This document shows, in pieces, positions 16,421-26,227 of a stretch of DNA of 64,000 bases. The stretch is taken from NCBI GenBank assembly GCA_020072815.1, contig JAIQGE010000001.1, positions 372,001 through 436,000 of the forward strand, written 5' to 3'. Positions within the stretch are counted from its first letter, which is position 1. The number at the start of each line of letters is the position of its first letter. This DNA is from Terriglobia bacterium. Its GTDB lineage: Bacteria; Acidobacteriota; Terriglobia; Terriglobales; Acidobacteriaceae. Both the position numbers and the translations under genes were made by a program. The notes under the pieces are model-generated. The model was not told where the DNA came from. It did not search any database and saw only the letters and a program-made list of their open reading frames with translations.

Positions 16421-19294
16421 ATGTCGCAAGAATTATTTTCCCGTCGAAATGCCGTACTTTGGTCAGCACTTCTGCTCGTGCTGTTGTTTAGCCAGTTCGT
16501 GTTTGCGCAGTCGGATGCGGGCGCAGGCGCCTTGCGCGGCACGGTAATCACCGCGGACGGCAAACCTGCTGCCGCTGCCGTGGTCAGGGTGCGCAATGCG
16601 GAAACCGGTTATGTTCGGGAGATGCAGAGTGACGACGCGGGGCAGTTCGTTGCAACGGCGCTCCCCGTCGGCCTTTACTTTGTTCAGGCCAAGAAAGCGG
16701 AGCTGAAAACGCCGGAGGTGGAGGCCGTTGTCACTGTGGGCCGGACCCGCACCACGGCGCTGGCCCTCAACTCCGCCAGCGAGCAGGCGAGCGACGGGAA
16801 GCAGACGCAGACCATGGTGATGAACACGGAAAGCCCGATTGACACCCGGGAAGTTTCCAGCTCATCGAGTGTCTCTCTCCGGTCGGTCGCGACGGCGCCC
16901 ATCCGCGGGCGCTCCTTCCCGGACTTTGTCCAGCTCACGGCGGACATCTTCCAGGAATCAGACCGCAACGGCCTGGTCATTTCCGGACAGCGGTCCATCA
17001 ATTCCAATGTCTCCATTGATGGCGCGGACTTTAATGATCCGCTGCAAGGAAACCAGCGTGGCGGCAATGATCCGGTGTTCTTCTTCCCCTTGGCGGCGGT
17101 GCGCGAATTTCAAGTAGTCCGCGCCGGAGCTGACGCTGAAGTCGGAAGGACCAACGCCGGATTTATCAATGCGGTGACCAAATCCGGCACCAACAACTGG
17201 CACGGCGAGGGGTTCTACATGAACCGCAATGCCAACCTCACCTCCCCGGACGCCTTCGGCAACCCGGCCCTAAACATCCAGCATCAGTTCGGCGGTTCCG
17301 TGGGCGGCCCCATCAAGAAAGACCGGACATTCTTATTTGCCGCGGTCGAGCAGAACGACTTGAACCTGCCTTTTGTCGTCAAGTTCCAGCCCCAGCCCGC
17401 CGGCGTAACGCTGCCCGCCATCCTGGCCGGCCTGGAAGGAGAGCAGGAAGGCACCAACAACACGTTTTCGGCCTTCACCCGGATGGACCACTCGTTGACT
17501 TCCAAGCACATGGTGAACCTGGACCTCAACTACGTAACCCTGGACGCGAAGAACTTTGCTTTATCGCCGCGCACCAATGATATTGCCGAGTCAACGAACT
17601 TTGACCGCCAAGGCTCCAGCGCGGCGGTAAAAGGCAGCCTGGTTTCCGCTTTCACCTCTTCTCTGCTCAACGAACTGCGCGGGCAGTTCGCGACGGACCA
17701 CAGGTTCGAACAGCCCAACAGCCAGTCATCCATGGTGGTGATTACCGGAGTGGGCACGTTCGGCAGCGAGGTCACCCATCCGCGCCTGTTCGACAACTCG
17801 CGCTATGAAGTTACTGACAATGTGAGCGTCACCAAAGGCCGCCACTCCATGCGCTTCGGCGTGGACGGCAACCTGACGCCGGCGAAACAGCAGCGTGAAA
17901 CCTTCATGGCCGGCCGGTATGACTTCAAGTCCTTGGCTGACTTCAACATTGGCAAGATCGCCCGCTATAGGGGAACGGTCCCCACCAACGGAGATCCCAA
18001 CAGTCTTATGTACCGCGGCACGCAGCAGGAGTTGGGCTTGTTCGTGCAGGACAAATTCACTCTGGCAAGAAACCTTACGGTCAACGCCGGCTTCCGCTGG
18101 GACGGCCAGTGGAACCCGCAGCCAACCAATCCCAATCCAGCCATACCGCAGACCACGCGCATCCCCAATGACCTGGCCATGTGGCAGCCGCGTCTGGGCC
18201 TTTCCTGGGACCCCAAGGGCCGCGGCACCACAGTGATCCGGGCTTCGGCGGGACTTTACGATGCGCGCACGCCGGCCAACTTGTTCCAGCGCATGTTTAC
18301 CGACAATTTTCTGGTCACGTCCGTGCTCGATAGCAAGTTCGACAAAAATGTTCTTAACTTCGTGCAGTTCCCGAATCCGTTGACCGTGCTGCCGGCGGGC
18401 ATCAACGCCGCCCCGGCAAAGGTAATCGGATTCTCACCCGACTTCCACAACCCGCGTTCCTTCCAGGCCAGCGCCAGCATGGAATCCACGTTCAGCGACG
18501 CCTGGACGGTTTCCGGCGGCTACACGCGAAACTCCACCTGGGGCTTGCAGCGCAGGCTGGACAAGAACCTCTTCCCGGCAACGTTCGACGCCACCGGGAT
18601 GCCTATTTTCCCGCTGGTGCGGCCTAACCCGGCGATCGGCCCTTTGTCCATCAATGAGTCGGAAGCCCACTCTCGCTATGACGCGTTTGATTTTGCCGTG
18701 AACCACCGCATGAACCGGCGACTGCAATTCCAGGCCGGCTACACCCTGGCGTGGAACCGCGATGACGAATCCGGGGAGCGCGTCTTCAATCGCGAAGGCG
18801 CCCTGGACCCGCTTCTGCCCGAGCTGGACGCCGGCTGGTCGAAGAACGACGTCCGGAATAACTTTCGCATCAGCGGCATTCTGGACCTGTGGCGTGGGTT
18901 TTCCTTGAGCGCCATTGCGCTTACGCGCTCGGCCACCCCTTTCACTCCCACCATCGGGTTTGACACGCAAAACGACGGCAATGACGACAATGACCGCGCC
19001 ATCATCAACGGCCACGTCGCCGGACGCAACAGCATGCGCGGCGCGCCATTTTCTGATCTCAACCTGCGCATTCTGAAGTCGTTTCACGTGAGTGAAAAGT
19101 CCAGGCTGGAGACGTTCGGGGAATTCTTCAACGTCACCCACAACACCAACAAGGGTTACGGGCCTGACGCGGTCAGCTTGTTTGGAAACGCTGCCACGCC
19201 CAACCCCACGGCCGGGCAAGCCCTGTTTGCGCCGTTCACCACCAGGTTTGGCGGGCCGCGCCAGGTGCAATTGGGAGCACGCTATAGCTTTTAA
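16421..19294 (+). CDS. TonB-dependent receptor, Oar-like with N-terminal carboxypeptidase-regulatory domain
   Basis: Outer-membrane beta-barrel (957 aa) for TonB-driven uptake of a large substrate. Signal peptide about residues 1-30 (VLWSALLLVLLFSQFVFAQ); a CarboxypepD_reg-like Ig domain about 36-105 (GALRGTVITADGKPAAAAVV, GQFVATALPVGLYFVQA); plug domain about 140-260 (APIRGRSFPDFVQLT, ISGQRSINSNVSIDGADFND, REFQVVRAGADAEVGRTNAG); then the barrel, ending in the aromatic LGARYSF. The length is at the short end for this acidobacterial class. The next gene encodes an exported propeller protein, so the pair may handle a glycan or peptide. ATG with AAGGA upstream. Confidence 0.9.
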   Translation: MSQELFSRRNAVLWSALLLVLLFSQFVFAQSDAGAGALRGTVITADGKPAAAAVVRVRNAETGYVREMQSDDAGQFVATALPVGLYFVQAKKAELKTPEVEAVVTVGRTRTTALALNSASEQASDGKQTQTMVMNTESPIDTREVSSSSSVSLRSVATAPIRGRSFPDFVQLTADIFQESDRNGLVISGQRSINSNVSIDGADFNDPLQGNQRGGNDPVFFFPLAAVREFQVVRAGADAEVGRTNAGFINAVTKSGTNNWHGEGFYMNRNANLTSPDAFGNPALNIQHQFGGSVGGPIKKDRTFLFAAVEQNDLNLPFVVKFQPQPAGVTLPAILAGLEGEQEGTNNTFSAFTRMDHSLTSKHMVNLDLNYVTLDAKNFALSPRTNDIAESTNFDRQGSSAAVKGSLVSAFTSSLLNELRGQFATDHRFEQPNSQSSMVVITGVGTFGSEVTHPRLFDNSRYEVTDNVSVTKGRHSMRFGVDGNLTPAKQQRETFMAGRYDFKSLADFNIGKIARYRGTVPTNGDPNSLMYRGTQQELGLFVQDKFTLARNLTVNAGFRWDGQWNPQPTNPNPAIPQTTRIPNDLAMWQPRLGLSWDPKGRGTTVIRASAGLYDARTPANLFQRMFTDNFLVTSVLDSKFDKNVLNFVQFPNPLTVLPAGINAAPAKVIGFSPDFHNPRSFQASASMESTFSDAWTVSGGYTRNSTWGLQRRLDKNLFPATFDATGMPIFPLVRPNPAIGPLSINESEAHSRYDAFDFAVNHRMNRRLQFQAGYTLAWNRDDESGERVFNREGALDPLLPELDAGWSKNDVRNNFRISGILDLWRGFSLSAIALTRSATPFTPTIGFDTQNDGNDDNDRAIINGHVAGRNSMRGAPFSDLNLRILKSFHVSEKSRLETFGEFFNVTHNTNKGYGPDAVSLFGNAATPNPTAGQALFAPFTTRFGGPRQVQLGARYSF

Positions 19295-19397
19295 CTCCCC
19301 ATCTATTTTTCTTTGGAAGAGGCGATGACTTCTGCCTTTTTGGCAGGAAACAAATCACCGCGGGCCCCTGGGCGCTGCGAATAACAAGGAGATACTT

Positions 19398-20759
19398 GTG
19401 AATCAACGTAAGCTGTTCTTTACAGTATTGATTTCTCTCGTTGCCATCGTGGCCCTTCAGGCGCTCCCGATTTGGGCCCAGTCTGCGGATGTATGGAAGG
19501 CCGGCAGCGTTCCTGTCCAGTCCCATATCACCGGCGGCCCCTGGACTCTGCAACAGACCGGGTCCAGCAACGCGGCCCCCTCTGCCGGCTACTGCGTCAA
19601 CGGCGTGCCTCAGCGGAACCCCGGCACCGAGCGCATGGCGCCCTATTACTTTCCTTTTGTCACCGGCTCCGGGAAAAACTTGCACGGAATCTTTGACTAT
19701 CGTCCCCGGACCAGCAACGAAGCCGTGGTGGCTGCCTCCACCAAAGACGGCGGGCTGACCTGGCAGTTCGAACAGGAAGTTCTTGAACTCAACAAAGGCA
19801 TCTGCCCGGCCAGCGATCTGGTGGATATCGGCAATGACAACGGACTGGGCCACAGCTATTCCATGAAAGTGAACGGTGAAACGTTCCTTTACAATCTTGA
19901 CCGCGCACCCGCCAACGTGGACAAGGTTGGAATGGTGGTCCACAAATTGACCCCGGAGCCGGGAGCGCCTCTCAATCCCGTGCCGGCCACGCTGGAAACT
20001 CCGCTGCATACCACCGGACTGCTGAATCCGGACGGGATCATCGCCGAGATACCGGGCGTGACTCCCAAGACCATTTTTTATCTCCAGAAAATACTGAACG
20101 GAGACCAGACTGGCCCCACGGCCCTGCCCGCGGCGCAGCAGTGCGGCAAGCCGGTGATCTTCAAGGAGCCGGCCGCCAGCCATGACATCGTCATTCCACG
20201 CATGGCTTCAACCACAGACGGCATCAACTTTACTGACCTAGGGCCCATCAACGGGCTGAATAACCCGGCCGCTGTTGGCCCCACGGACATCCGTTACGTT
20301 GGCCCTCGCGGGACAATCTTGAAGTTGTCCGATGGCAAATGGGGCTTGTTTTTCTCCGGGGGCAACTGCCTGGACGGCGACTCTGATGCATTCCACTTCC
20401 TGGGCTACGCTGAATCCACGGACCTGCGCAACTGGACGGTGATCAACGGCATCCAGAACCCCATCGCTTCCATCGCGCCGGTCACCGTGATTTTCAACGG
20501 CGCCAGCGTGACCGTCCCCGCGCAGACGCCGGTGGTCGGCAACACGCTGGGCTGGTTTGAAGGCCGCGTGTACAGCCCGTCATTTACCTTGAGCGGCGAA
20601 AAGGGCGGCATCCTGCATTTTGCCGGATACCACACCCCAAGGCCCAATGATGATCGCAGCGATTACCGCAACATCGGCCGCGTTCCGCTGCGCGGCAACC
20701 GCGAGATTGTGGCCATCAGCAATGGAGCCGACGAAGACCACGACCGCGACGACCGTTAG
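19398..20759 (+). CDS. Exported beta-propeller-like protein (GH43/sialidase-like fold)
   Basis: Secreted protein of 453 aa. GTG start at 19398 with AAGGAG at 19386-19391. A signal peptide is clear (KLFFTVLISLVAIVALQALP, then AQS). The body has repeated aromatic/Gly strands as in five-bladed glycosidase or sialidase-like propellers: FDYRPRTSNEAVVAASTKDG, DGKWGLFFSGG, FHFLGYAESTDLRNWTVING, RVYSPSFTLSGEKGG; the AESTDLRNWT motif is typical of GH43/GH32-like folds. Catalytic acids cannot be assigned with confidence. It ends in an Asp/Arg-rich tail. It lies 103 nt after the TonB receptor, probably one transcript. Confidence 0.7.
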   Translation: MNQRKLFFTVLISLVAIVALQALPIWAQSADVWKAGSVPVQSHITGGPWTLQQTGSSNAAPSAGYCVNGVPQRNPGTERMAPYYFPFVTGSGKNLHGIFDYRPRTSNEAVVAASTKDGGLTWQFEQEVLELNKGICPASDLVDIGNDNGLGHSYSMKVNGETFLYNLDRAPANVDKVGMVVHKLTPEPGAPLNPVPATLETPLHTTGLLNPDGIIAEIPGVTPKTIFYLQKILNGDQTGPTALPAAQQCGKPVIFKEPAASHDIVIPRMASTTDGINFTDLGPINGLNNPAAVGPTDIRYVGPRGTILKLSDGKWGLFFSGGNCLDGDSDAFHFLGYAESTDLRNWTVINGIQNPIASIAPVTVIFNGASVTVPAQTPVVGNTLGWFEGRVYSPSFTLSGEKGGILHFAGYHTPRPNDDRSDYRNIGRVPLRGNREIVAISNGADEDHDRDDR

Positions 20760-20864
20760 CCCTCGCTTTTACGCGCAGGCCGTGGTGTCATGGCCACGGT
20801 GCTGATCATGGGAGAGGCGCGGCGCCCCATGCGCCTCTCCCCATCCTCACTTCACTCTTCCATG

Positions 20865-20880
20865 TGTGATGGCCGTCACA
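20865..20880. promoter_or_regulatory. CRP/FNR-type palindromic site 1
   Basis: TGTGATGGCCGTCACA, a perfect TGTGA-N6-TCACA half-site pair as bound by CRP-family regulators. Its centre is 25 bp from that of site 2, so two dimers could bind on nearly the same helix face. Confidence 0.6.
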
Positions 20881-20889
20881 CCCTTGACG

Positions 20890-20905
20890 TGTGATAGCAC
20901 TCACA
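20890..20905. promoter_or_regulatory. CRP/FNR-type palindromic site 2
   Basis: TGTGATAGCACTCACA, again a perfect TGTGA-N6-TCACA palindrome. TTGACG (20884-20889) just upstream resembles a -35 box, but no good -10 follows. The target gene is probably the 76-aa protein or an unseen small RNA. Confidence 0.6.
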
Positions 20906-20950
20906 TCTTTCTCACACTCCCAGAGTGACAATCCTCCAGTGATGAGCCGA

Positions 20951-21001
20951 GCGAAAAATTTCAATCGCCAGTGATGTTCAAGCGCTGGAGAGATTTTTCG
21001 C
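20951..21001. other. Nested inverted repeat
   Basis: GCGAAAAAT (20951-20959) pairs with ATTTTTCGC (20993-21001); inside, CCAG (20968-20971) can pair with CTGG (20985-20988). It could form a two-step RNA hairpin in the leader of the following gene. Its role is unknown. Confidence 0.4.
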
Positions 21002-21026
21002 GGAGCGGAAGCGCACAAAAAGCAGA

Positions 21027-21052
21027 CAAGTAACGTTATCCAAGTAACGTTA
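21027..21052. promoter_or_regulatory. Tandem TAACGTTA palindromes
   Basis: CAAGTAACGTTA occurs twice (21027-21038 and 21041-21052), 14 bp apart, each centred on the palindrome TAACGTTA; the second extends to GTAACGTTAC. This looks like a tandem operator for a dimeric repressor, about 55-80 nt before the small gene. Confidence 0.45.
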
Positions 21053-21105
21053 CTGGCCTAGATGAAACCAAGGAGGGTTCTAAGGTCTTTGAGTGATTCG
21101 CCTTA

Positions 21106-21336
21106 ATGCTCAGAACTAGAACTATTACAAATATGAACACGATAGTGAACAGATTCGTAGAAGCGCACGACCGCTACATGGAACTGGACCGCATTCGGAC
21201 GGAATGCAAGAACCCGGCGGAACGCGAATCCATCCATATTGCTATTCTGAGGGCGTATCTGGAAGTACAGTTTCATGCGCGGCAGATCGCCGGGTTACAG
21301 TTTGCTGAAGGCATGGATTTCGCTGAAGTTAACTAA
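21106..21336 (+). CDS. Small hypothetical protein
   Basis: Not recognised. 76 aa from ATG 21106, or 67 aa from ATG 21133 (MNTIVNRFVEAHDRYMELDR); neither has a clear Shine-Dalgarno, although AAGGAGGG lies near 21069-21076. The product is soluble and looks helical throughout (EAHDRYMELDRIRTECKNP, ERESIHIAILRAYLEVQFHA), without Cys motifs or membrane segments. It stands alone behind an unusually rich regulatory region (CRP-like sites and TAACGTTA repeats), which suggests a regulated cellular role. Confidence 0.6.
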   Translation: MLRTRTITNMNTIVNRFVEAHDRYMELDRIRTECKNPAERESIHIAILRAYLEVQFHARQIAGLQFAEGMDFAEVN

Positions 21337-21486
21337 AATCCCCTTCCCTTCCGCAAGCCCCTCCGCGTAGAATCAGGTTCAGTATCCACGCCACTCTTTG
21401 TCTTAAAACCAGCCAGGCGCCCGAAGGTCCGCCTGGGCGGTAGGCTCGTCAAAAGTCTGAATGTTCCTGGCCCTTGGAGTTCTGTT

Positions 21487-22743
21487 ATGGCAGTGGCCCG
21501 CATTTTTACCCGTCGCCCGGAAGCAGCTATATCTCTATCGGAAGAACTGCGCCGCCAGGGCTACACCGTGGAAGTGGTGGTGGCGGACCAGCCGCCGGTG
21601 CGCAAGGACAAAGACCTGGAAATTGATCTTGAATTCCTTCGCCTGGCCGAGTCGCCCACCTACTCCGATGAACTCATCACAGAGTTTGTCCCCGATACCA
21701 CCGCCCTGGCAGAGGCCAACAAGCCCCTGGCTATGTCCTCGATGAACCTGCCCGTCGTTGACGTTCCGGTGGATGCGCCCGCGTTTTCCCAGTCCCCGGT
21801 GGTCATGCCGGAAATGCCGCCGGTAGCCATCCTGAGCGATTCCAGCGATTCCGACGCCCAGTTCGACAGCGTCCCGGAAATTGTGAACATGCGGGAAGCT
21901 GAGTCCTTCACCCAGGAGCCAGTCACAGTCGGCGAAGATCGAGCGGCGGCCGGTCCCGGGTCCGCCTTGCCAAGATGGATTGCGGCGCTTCCGGCCCTGG
22001 CGCATCGAGTCGCGCAAAGCTGCCGCGAGCAGATCAATCTCGGCGTGGAGCGCGTGCGCGAAGGCCGCCGCCAGCGCCAGTTGGCATTGCAGGCCCGGCA
22101 AGCGCAGGCGCAGGAACGCGCCGCGGAACTTCAGGCAGCGCGCGAAGCTGCCGCCGAGCGGCTGCAACAGTTGCTGAATGAGCGCGGTGACGAGGCGGCA
22201 AGGCCGGTCGTCGCGTACCAGGAGGCCGAAGCGGAAATTCCTGAATTTGGTCCGGAATTTGATCTGGAACCAAAAGTCGAGCCGGTGCCGGAAGCCCGGC
22301 CGGTGGTGCGCGCGCCCATCGCAGCTTTCTCGCGCGATGTTTGGCGCAGATTCAGTCTGAAACCGGAATATGTTTTTGCCGGCGTAGCCGCCCTGGGATC
22401 TCTCCTGGTCGTCGGGTTGGCCTTGGTTACCCTGCGTTCCACGCCCCAGCTTGCCAAACTGGATCATCCCGCCGGAACAATCGGGCAGACCAGCGGAGCC
22501 GCGGTGAACTCCGGCAAGACCGCAAAGGCTTCCCGGCCCAGCCCTTTTAGGCGCGAAGTCGCGGCCCGGAACGCAGGCACAGAGACGGCTGCGAACAAGA
22601 TCACGGTGCGTCGCCTGGGCGCGGATGTGACCATCCGCCAATACCCGGCGGCGAGCCTGGCCAGCCGTTTCCCGACGCAGGCCAAGCCTGCCGCGCTGAA
22701 CGCGCAGCCGCAACTTAGAAGGATTTCAGATTTGCAGAACTGA
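21487..22743 (+). CDS. Coiled-coil, single-TM hypothetical protein
   Basis: Not assigned to a named family. 418 aa: a conserved-looking N-terminal module of about 55 residues (ARIFTRRPEAAISLSEELRR, GYTVEVVVADQPP) that resembles a small alpha/beta domain; a long Pro/acidic linker; a Glu/Arg/Ala-rich probable coiled coil at about 175-240; one membrane helix at about 293-315 (YVFAGVAALGSLLVVGLALV); and a basic, disordered C terminus ending ISDLQN. A long antisense ORF covers the same DNA, but the clear domain layout and TM support this strand. The topology would put the coiled coil in the cytoplasm. ATG start, weak ribosome binding site. Confidence 0.75.
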   Translation: MAVARIFTRRPEAAISLSEELRRQGYTVEVVVADQPPVRKDKDLEIDLEFLRLAESPTYSDELITEFVPDTTALAEANKPLAMSSMNLPVVDVPVDAPAFSQSPVVMPEMPPVAILSDSSDSDAQFDSVPEIVNMREAESFTQEPVTVGEDRAAAGPGSALPRWIAALPALAHRVAQSCREQINLGVERVREGRRQRQLALQARQAQAQERAAELQAAREAAAERLQQLLNERGDEAARPVVAYQEAEAEIPEFGPEFDLEPKVEPVPEARPVVRAPIAAFSRDVWRRFSLKPEYVFAGVAALGSLLVVGLALVTLRSTPQLAKLDHPAGTIGQTSGAAVNSGKTAKASRPSPFRREVAARNAGTETAANKITVRRLGADVTIRQYPAASLASRFPTQAKPAALNAQPQLRRISDLQN

Positions 22744-22866
22744 AGGAGCAACTGGCAATTAGCAGTTGGCAAACAGCCAAGGCTGCATCCAATTTAGCTC
22801 CAACCGTGAAACGACGAAGGCTGCGTTTCCGGTTTGGCCAATTGCTATTTGCCAATTGCTAATTGC
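22744..22866. repeat. Heptad-periodic repeats between convergent genes
   Basis: After the stop at 22743 the sequence runs TGGCAAT, TAGCAGT, TGGCAAA, CAGCCAA (about 22751-22778); at 22836-22866 it runs TGGCCAA, TTGCTAT, TTGCCAA, TTGCTAA, TTGCTTA, close to the reverse complement of the first run. The two arms could fold into an imperfect hairpin between the coiled-coil gene and thiC. Confidence 0.65.
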
Positions 22867-24884
<2,018 letters not shown>

Positions 24885-24893
24885 GGTCAGCCG

Positions 24894-25556
24894 CTGAACC
24901 CCGACGCTCCCCCCGTCCAAGTCAAGAACGTTTCCAAAGTCTATGGCCGCACCGCGGCGGTAAGAAGTGTCTCTCTGGACTTGCAGCCGGGGAAGTTCTA
25001 CGTGTTGCGCGGCGAAAACGGCGCGGGTAAGTCCACCTTGCTGCGGATGATCGCCGGGCTCAATGAGCCGACCGAAGGCTCCATCCTGATCTTCGGGATC
25101 GAAAACAAGCAGGCCCTTTCCCACCTGGGCTACATGGCCCACGCTCCGCTGCTCTATGACGAGCTTTCCGGCATGGAGAACCTGCGCTTCTTCGCCAAAT
25201 TGTATGGCATCAGCTCTGACGAACCTCTGGCCGGCGCCATGCGCCGCGTGGGGCTTGATCCCGCGCTGGATCGCCGCATCGGGCAGTATTCGCAGGGCAT
25301 GCGCCAGCGGCTGTCCCTGGCCCGCGCGATTTTTCATTCCCCCGACCTTCTCTTGCTGGACGAACCTTTTTCCAACGTTGATCCTGAATCCGCCCTGGCC
25401 ATTGCCAAGCTGCTGGCTTCCATGCGCGATGAAGGCAAGACCATTGTGCTGGTCACCCACCAGGTGGGACTGCTGGCCAGCCTGGCCGACGAATACATCC
25501 TCCTCTCCCACGGCCAGTTGGAAGGCCGCGGCGTAATGCAGCAGGCGCGCCCATGA
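24894..25556 (+). CDS. ccmA: Heme exporter ATP-binding protein CcmA, apparent CTG start
   Basis: ATPase that, with CcmB, drives release of holo-CcmE from CcmC. The ABC fold begins PVQVKNVSKVYGRTAAVRSV; Walker A is GENGAGKST, the signature region YSQGMRQRLSLARA, Walker B LLLLDEPFSNVD, and the switch His is in VTHQVG. No ATG, GTG or TTG lies in frame between the ccmE stop (24882-24884) and residue 30 of the domain, so starting at the first such codon (TTG 24981) would remove the first strand. CTG at 24894, with GAGGT 6 nt upstream, gives MNPDAPPVQVKN, a normal N terminus. The stop overlaps ccmB by 4 nt. Confidence 0.88.
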   Translation: MNPDAPPVQVKNVSKVYGRTAAVRSVSLDLQPGKFYVLRGENGAGKSTLLRMIAGLNEPTEGSILIFGIENKQALSHLGYMAHAPLLYDELSGMENLRFFAKLYGISSDEPLAGAMRRVGLDPALDRRIGQYSQGMRQRLSLARAIFHSPDLLLLDEPFSNVDPESALAIAKLLASMRDEGKTIVLVTHQVGLLASLADEYILLSHGQLEGRGVMQQARP

Positions 25557-26227
25557 GCCTTTCCATCAGCAAGCTGACGGCGGTGAACGTCCGCAAAGAC
25601 CTGCAGTTGGAGTGGCGCTCGCGCGACGTTTTCAACGCCATGCTGTTCTTCGCCCTGCTGGTGGTGGTGGTGTTCAGCTTTGCTTTCGACCAGCAGGATT
25701 CCCGTCCGGTGATGGGCGGGCTCATCTGGATCGCGTTTCTGTTTTCCTCCACCATGGCGCTCAACCAGTCCTGGGCGCGCGAATTGCGCAACGGCGTCCT
25801 GGACGCCTACCGCGTCTCCCCCGCGCCGGCCGAGGCGCTCTTCCTGGGAAAATGTCTGGGCAACTATATTCTGATGATGTTGCTGGAATGCGTGATGGCC
25901 CCGCTGTTTGTGATCTTTTACAACCTCAAGTCCGGCGGGCCGCTGTGGCAACTTGCGCTGATTTTCCTGCTGGGCACCTGGGCCCTGGTGGTGAACGGCA
26001 CGTTTTTTGCCGCCATGTCCATCCGAACGAAAAACCGCGAGCTGATGCTGCCCTTGCTGCTGTTGCCTATCTCGCTTCCGGCGGTATATTCCATGGTGGA
26101 GGCCACCAGCATTGTTCTTAACGGTGATGGTTCGCCCTGGGCTTATGTAAAATTCCTGGCGGGCTTTTGTGTGATATATACCACAGCCTGTTTTCTGTTA
26201 TTTGAAATAGTCTTAAACGCAGAATGA
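25553..26227 (+). CDS. ccmB: Heme exporter membrane protein CcmB
   Basis: Membrane partner of CcmA, with six predicted TM helices in 224 aa. VRKDLQLEWRSRDVFNAMLFF is the characteristic N terminus; then FAFDQQDSRPVMGGLIWIAF, LNQSWARELRNGVLDAYRVS (the conserved cytoplasmic loop), LLLLPISLPAVYSMVEAT and a final TM. ATG overlaps the ccmA stop (ATGA, 25553-25556) and its own stop overlaps ccmC by 4 nt, so the genes are translationally coupled. Confidence 0.94.
   Translation: MSLSISKLTAVNVRKDLQLEWRSRDVFNAMLFFALLVVVVFSFAFDQQDSRPVMGGLIWIAFLFSSTMALNQSWARELRNGVLDAYRVSPAPAEALFLGKCLGNYILMMLLECVMAPLFVIFYNLKSGGPLWQLALIFLLGTWALVVNGTFFAAMSIRTKNRELMLPLLLLPISLPAVYSMVEATSIVLNGDGSPWAYVKFLAGFCVIYTTACFLLFEIVLNAE

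Larger units (their letters stand above)
20760..21105. other. Regulatory-looking intergenic region
   Basis: No ORF. It holds two perfect TGTGA-N6-TCACA palindromes (20865-20905), a nested inverted repeat (20951-21001) and two TAACGTTA palindromes (21030-21052), all listed separately, ahead of a 76-aa gene. Confidence 0.6.

Noticed and set aside
21535-22713. 392-aa minus-strand ORF opposite the coiled-coil protein
   Set aside because: The plus-strand protein has a natural domain layout and TM helix; the minus-strand product is Arg/Gly/His-rich without structure.
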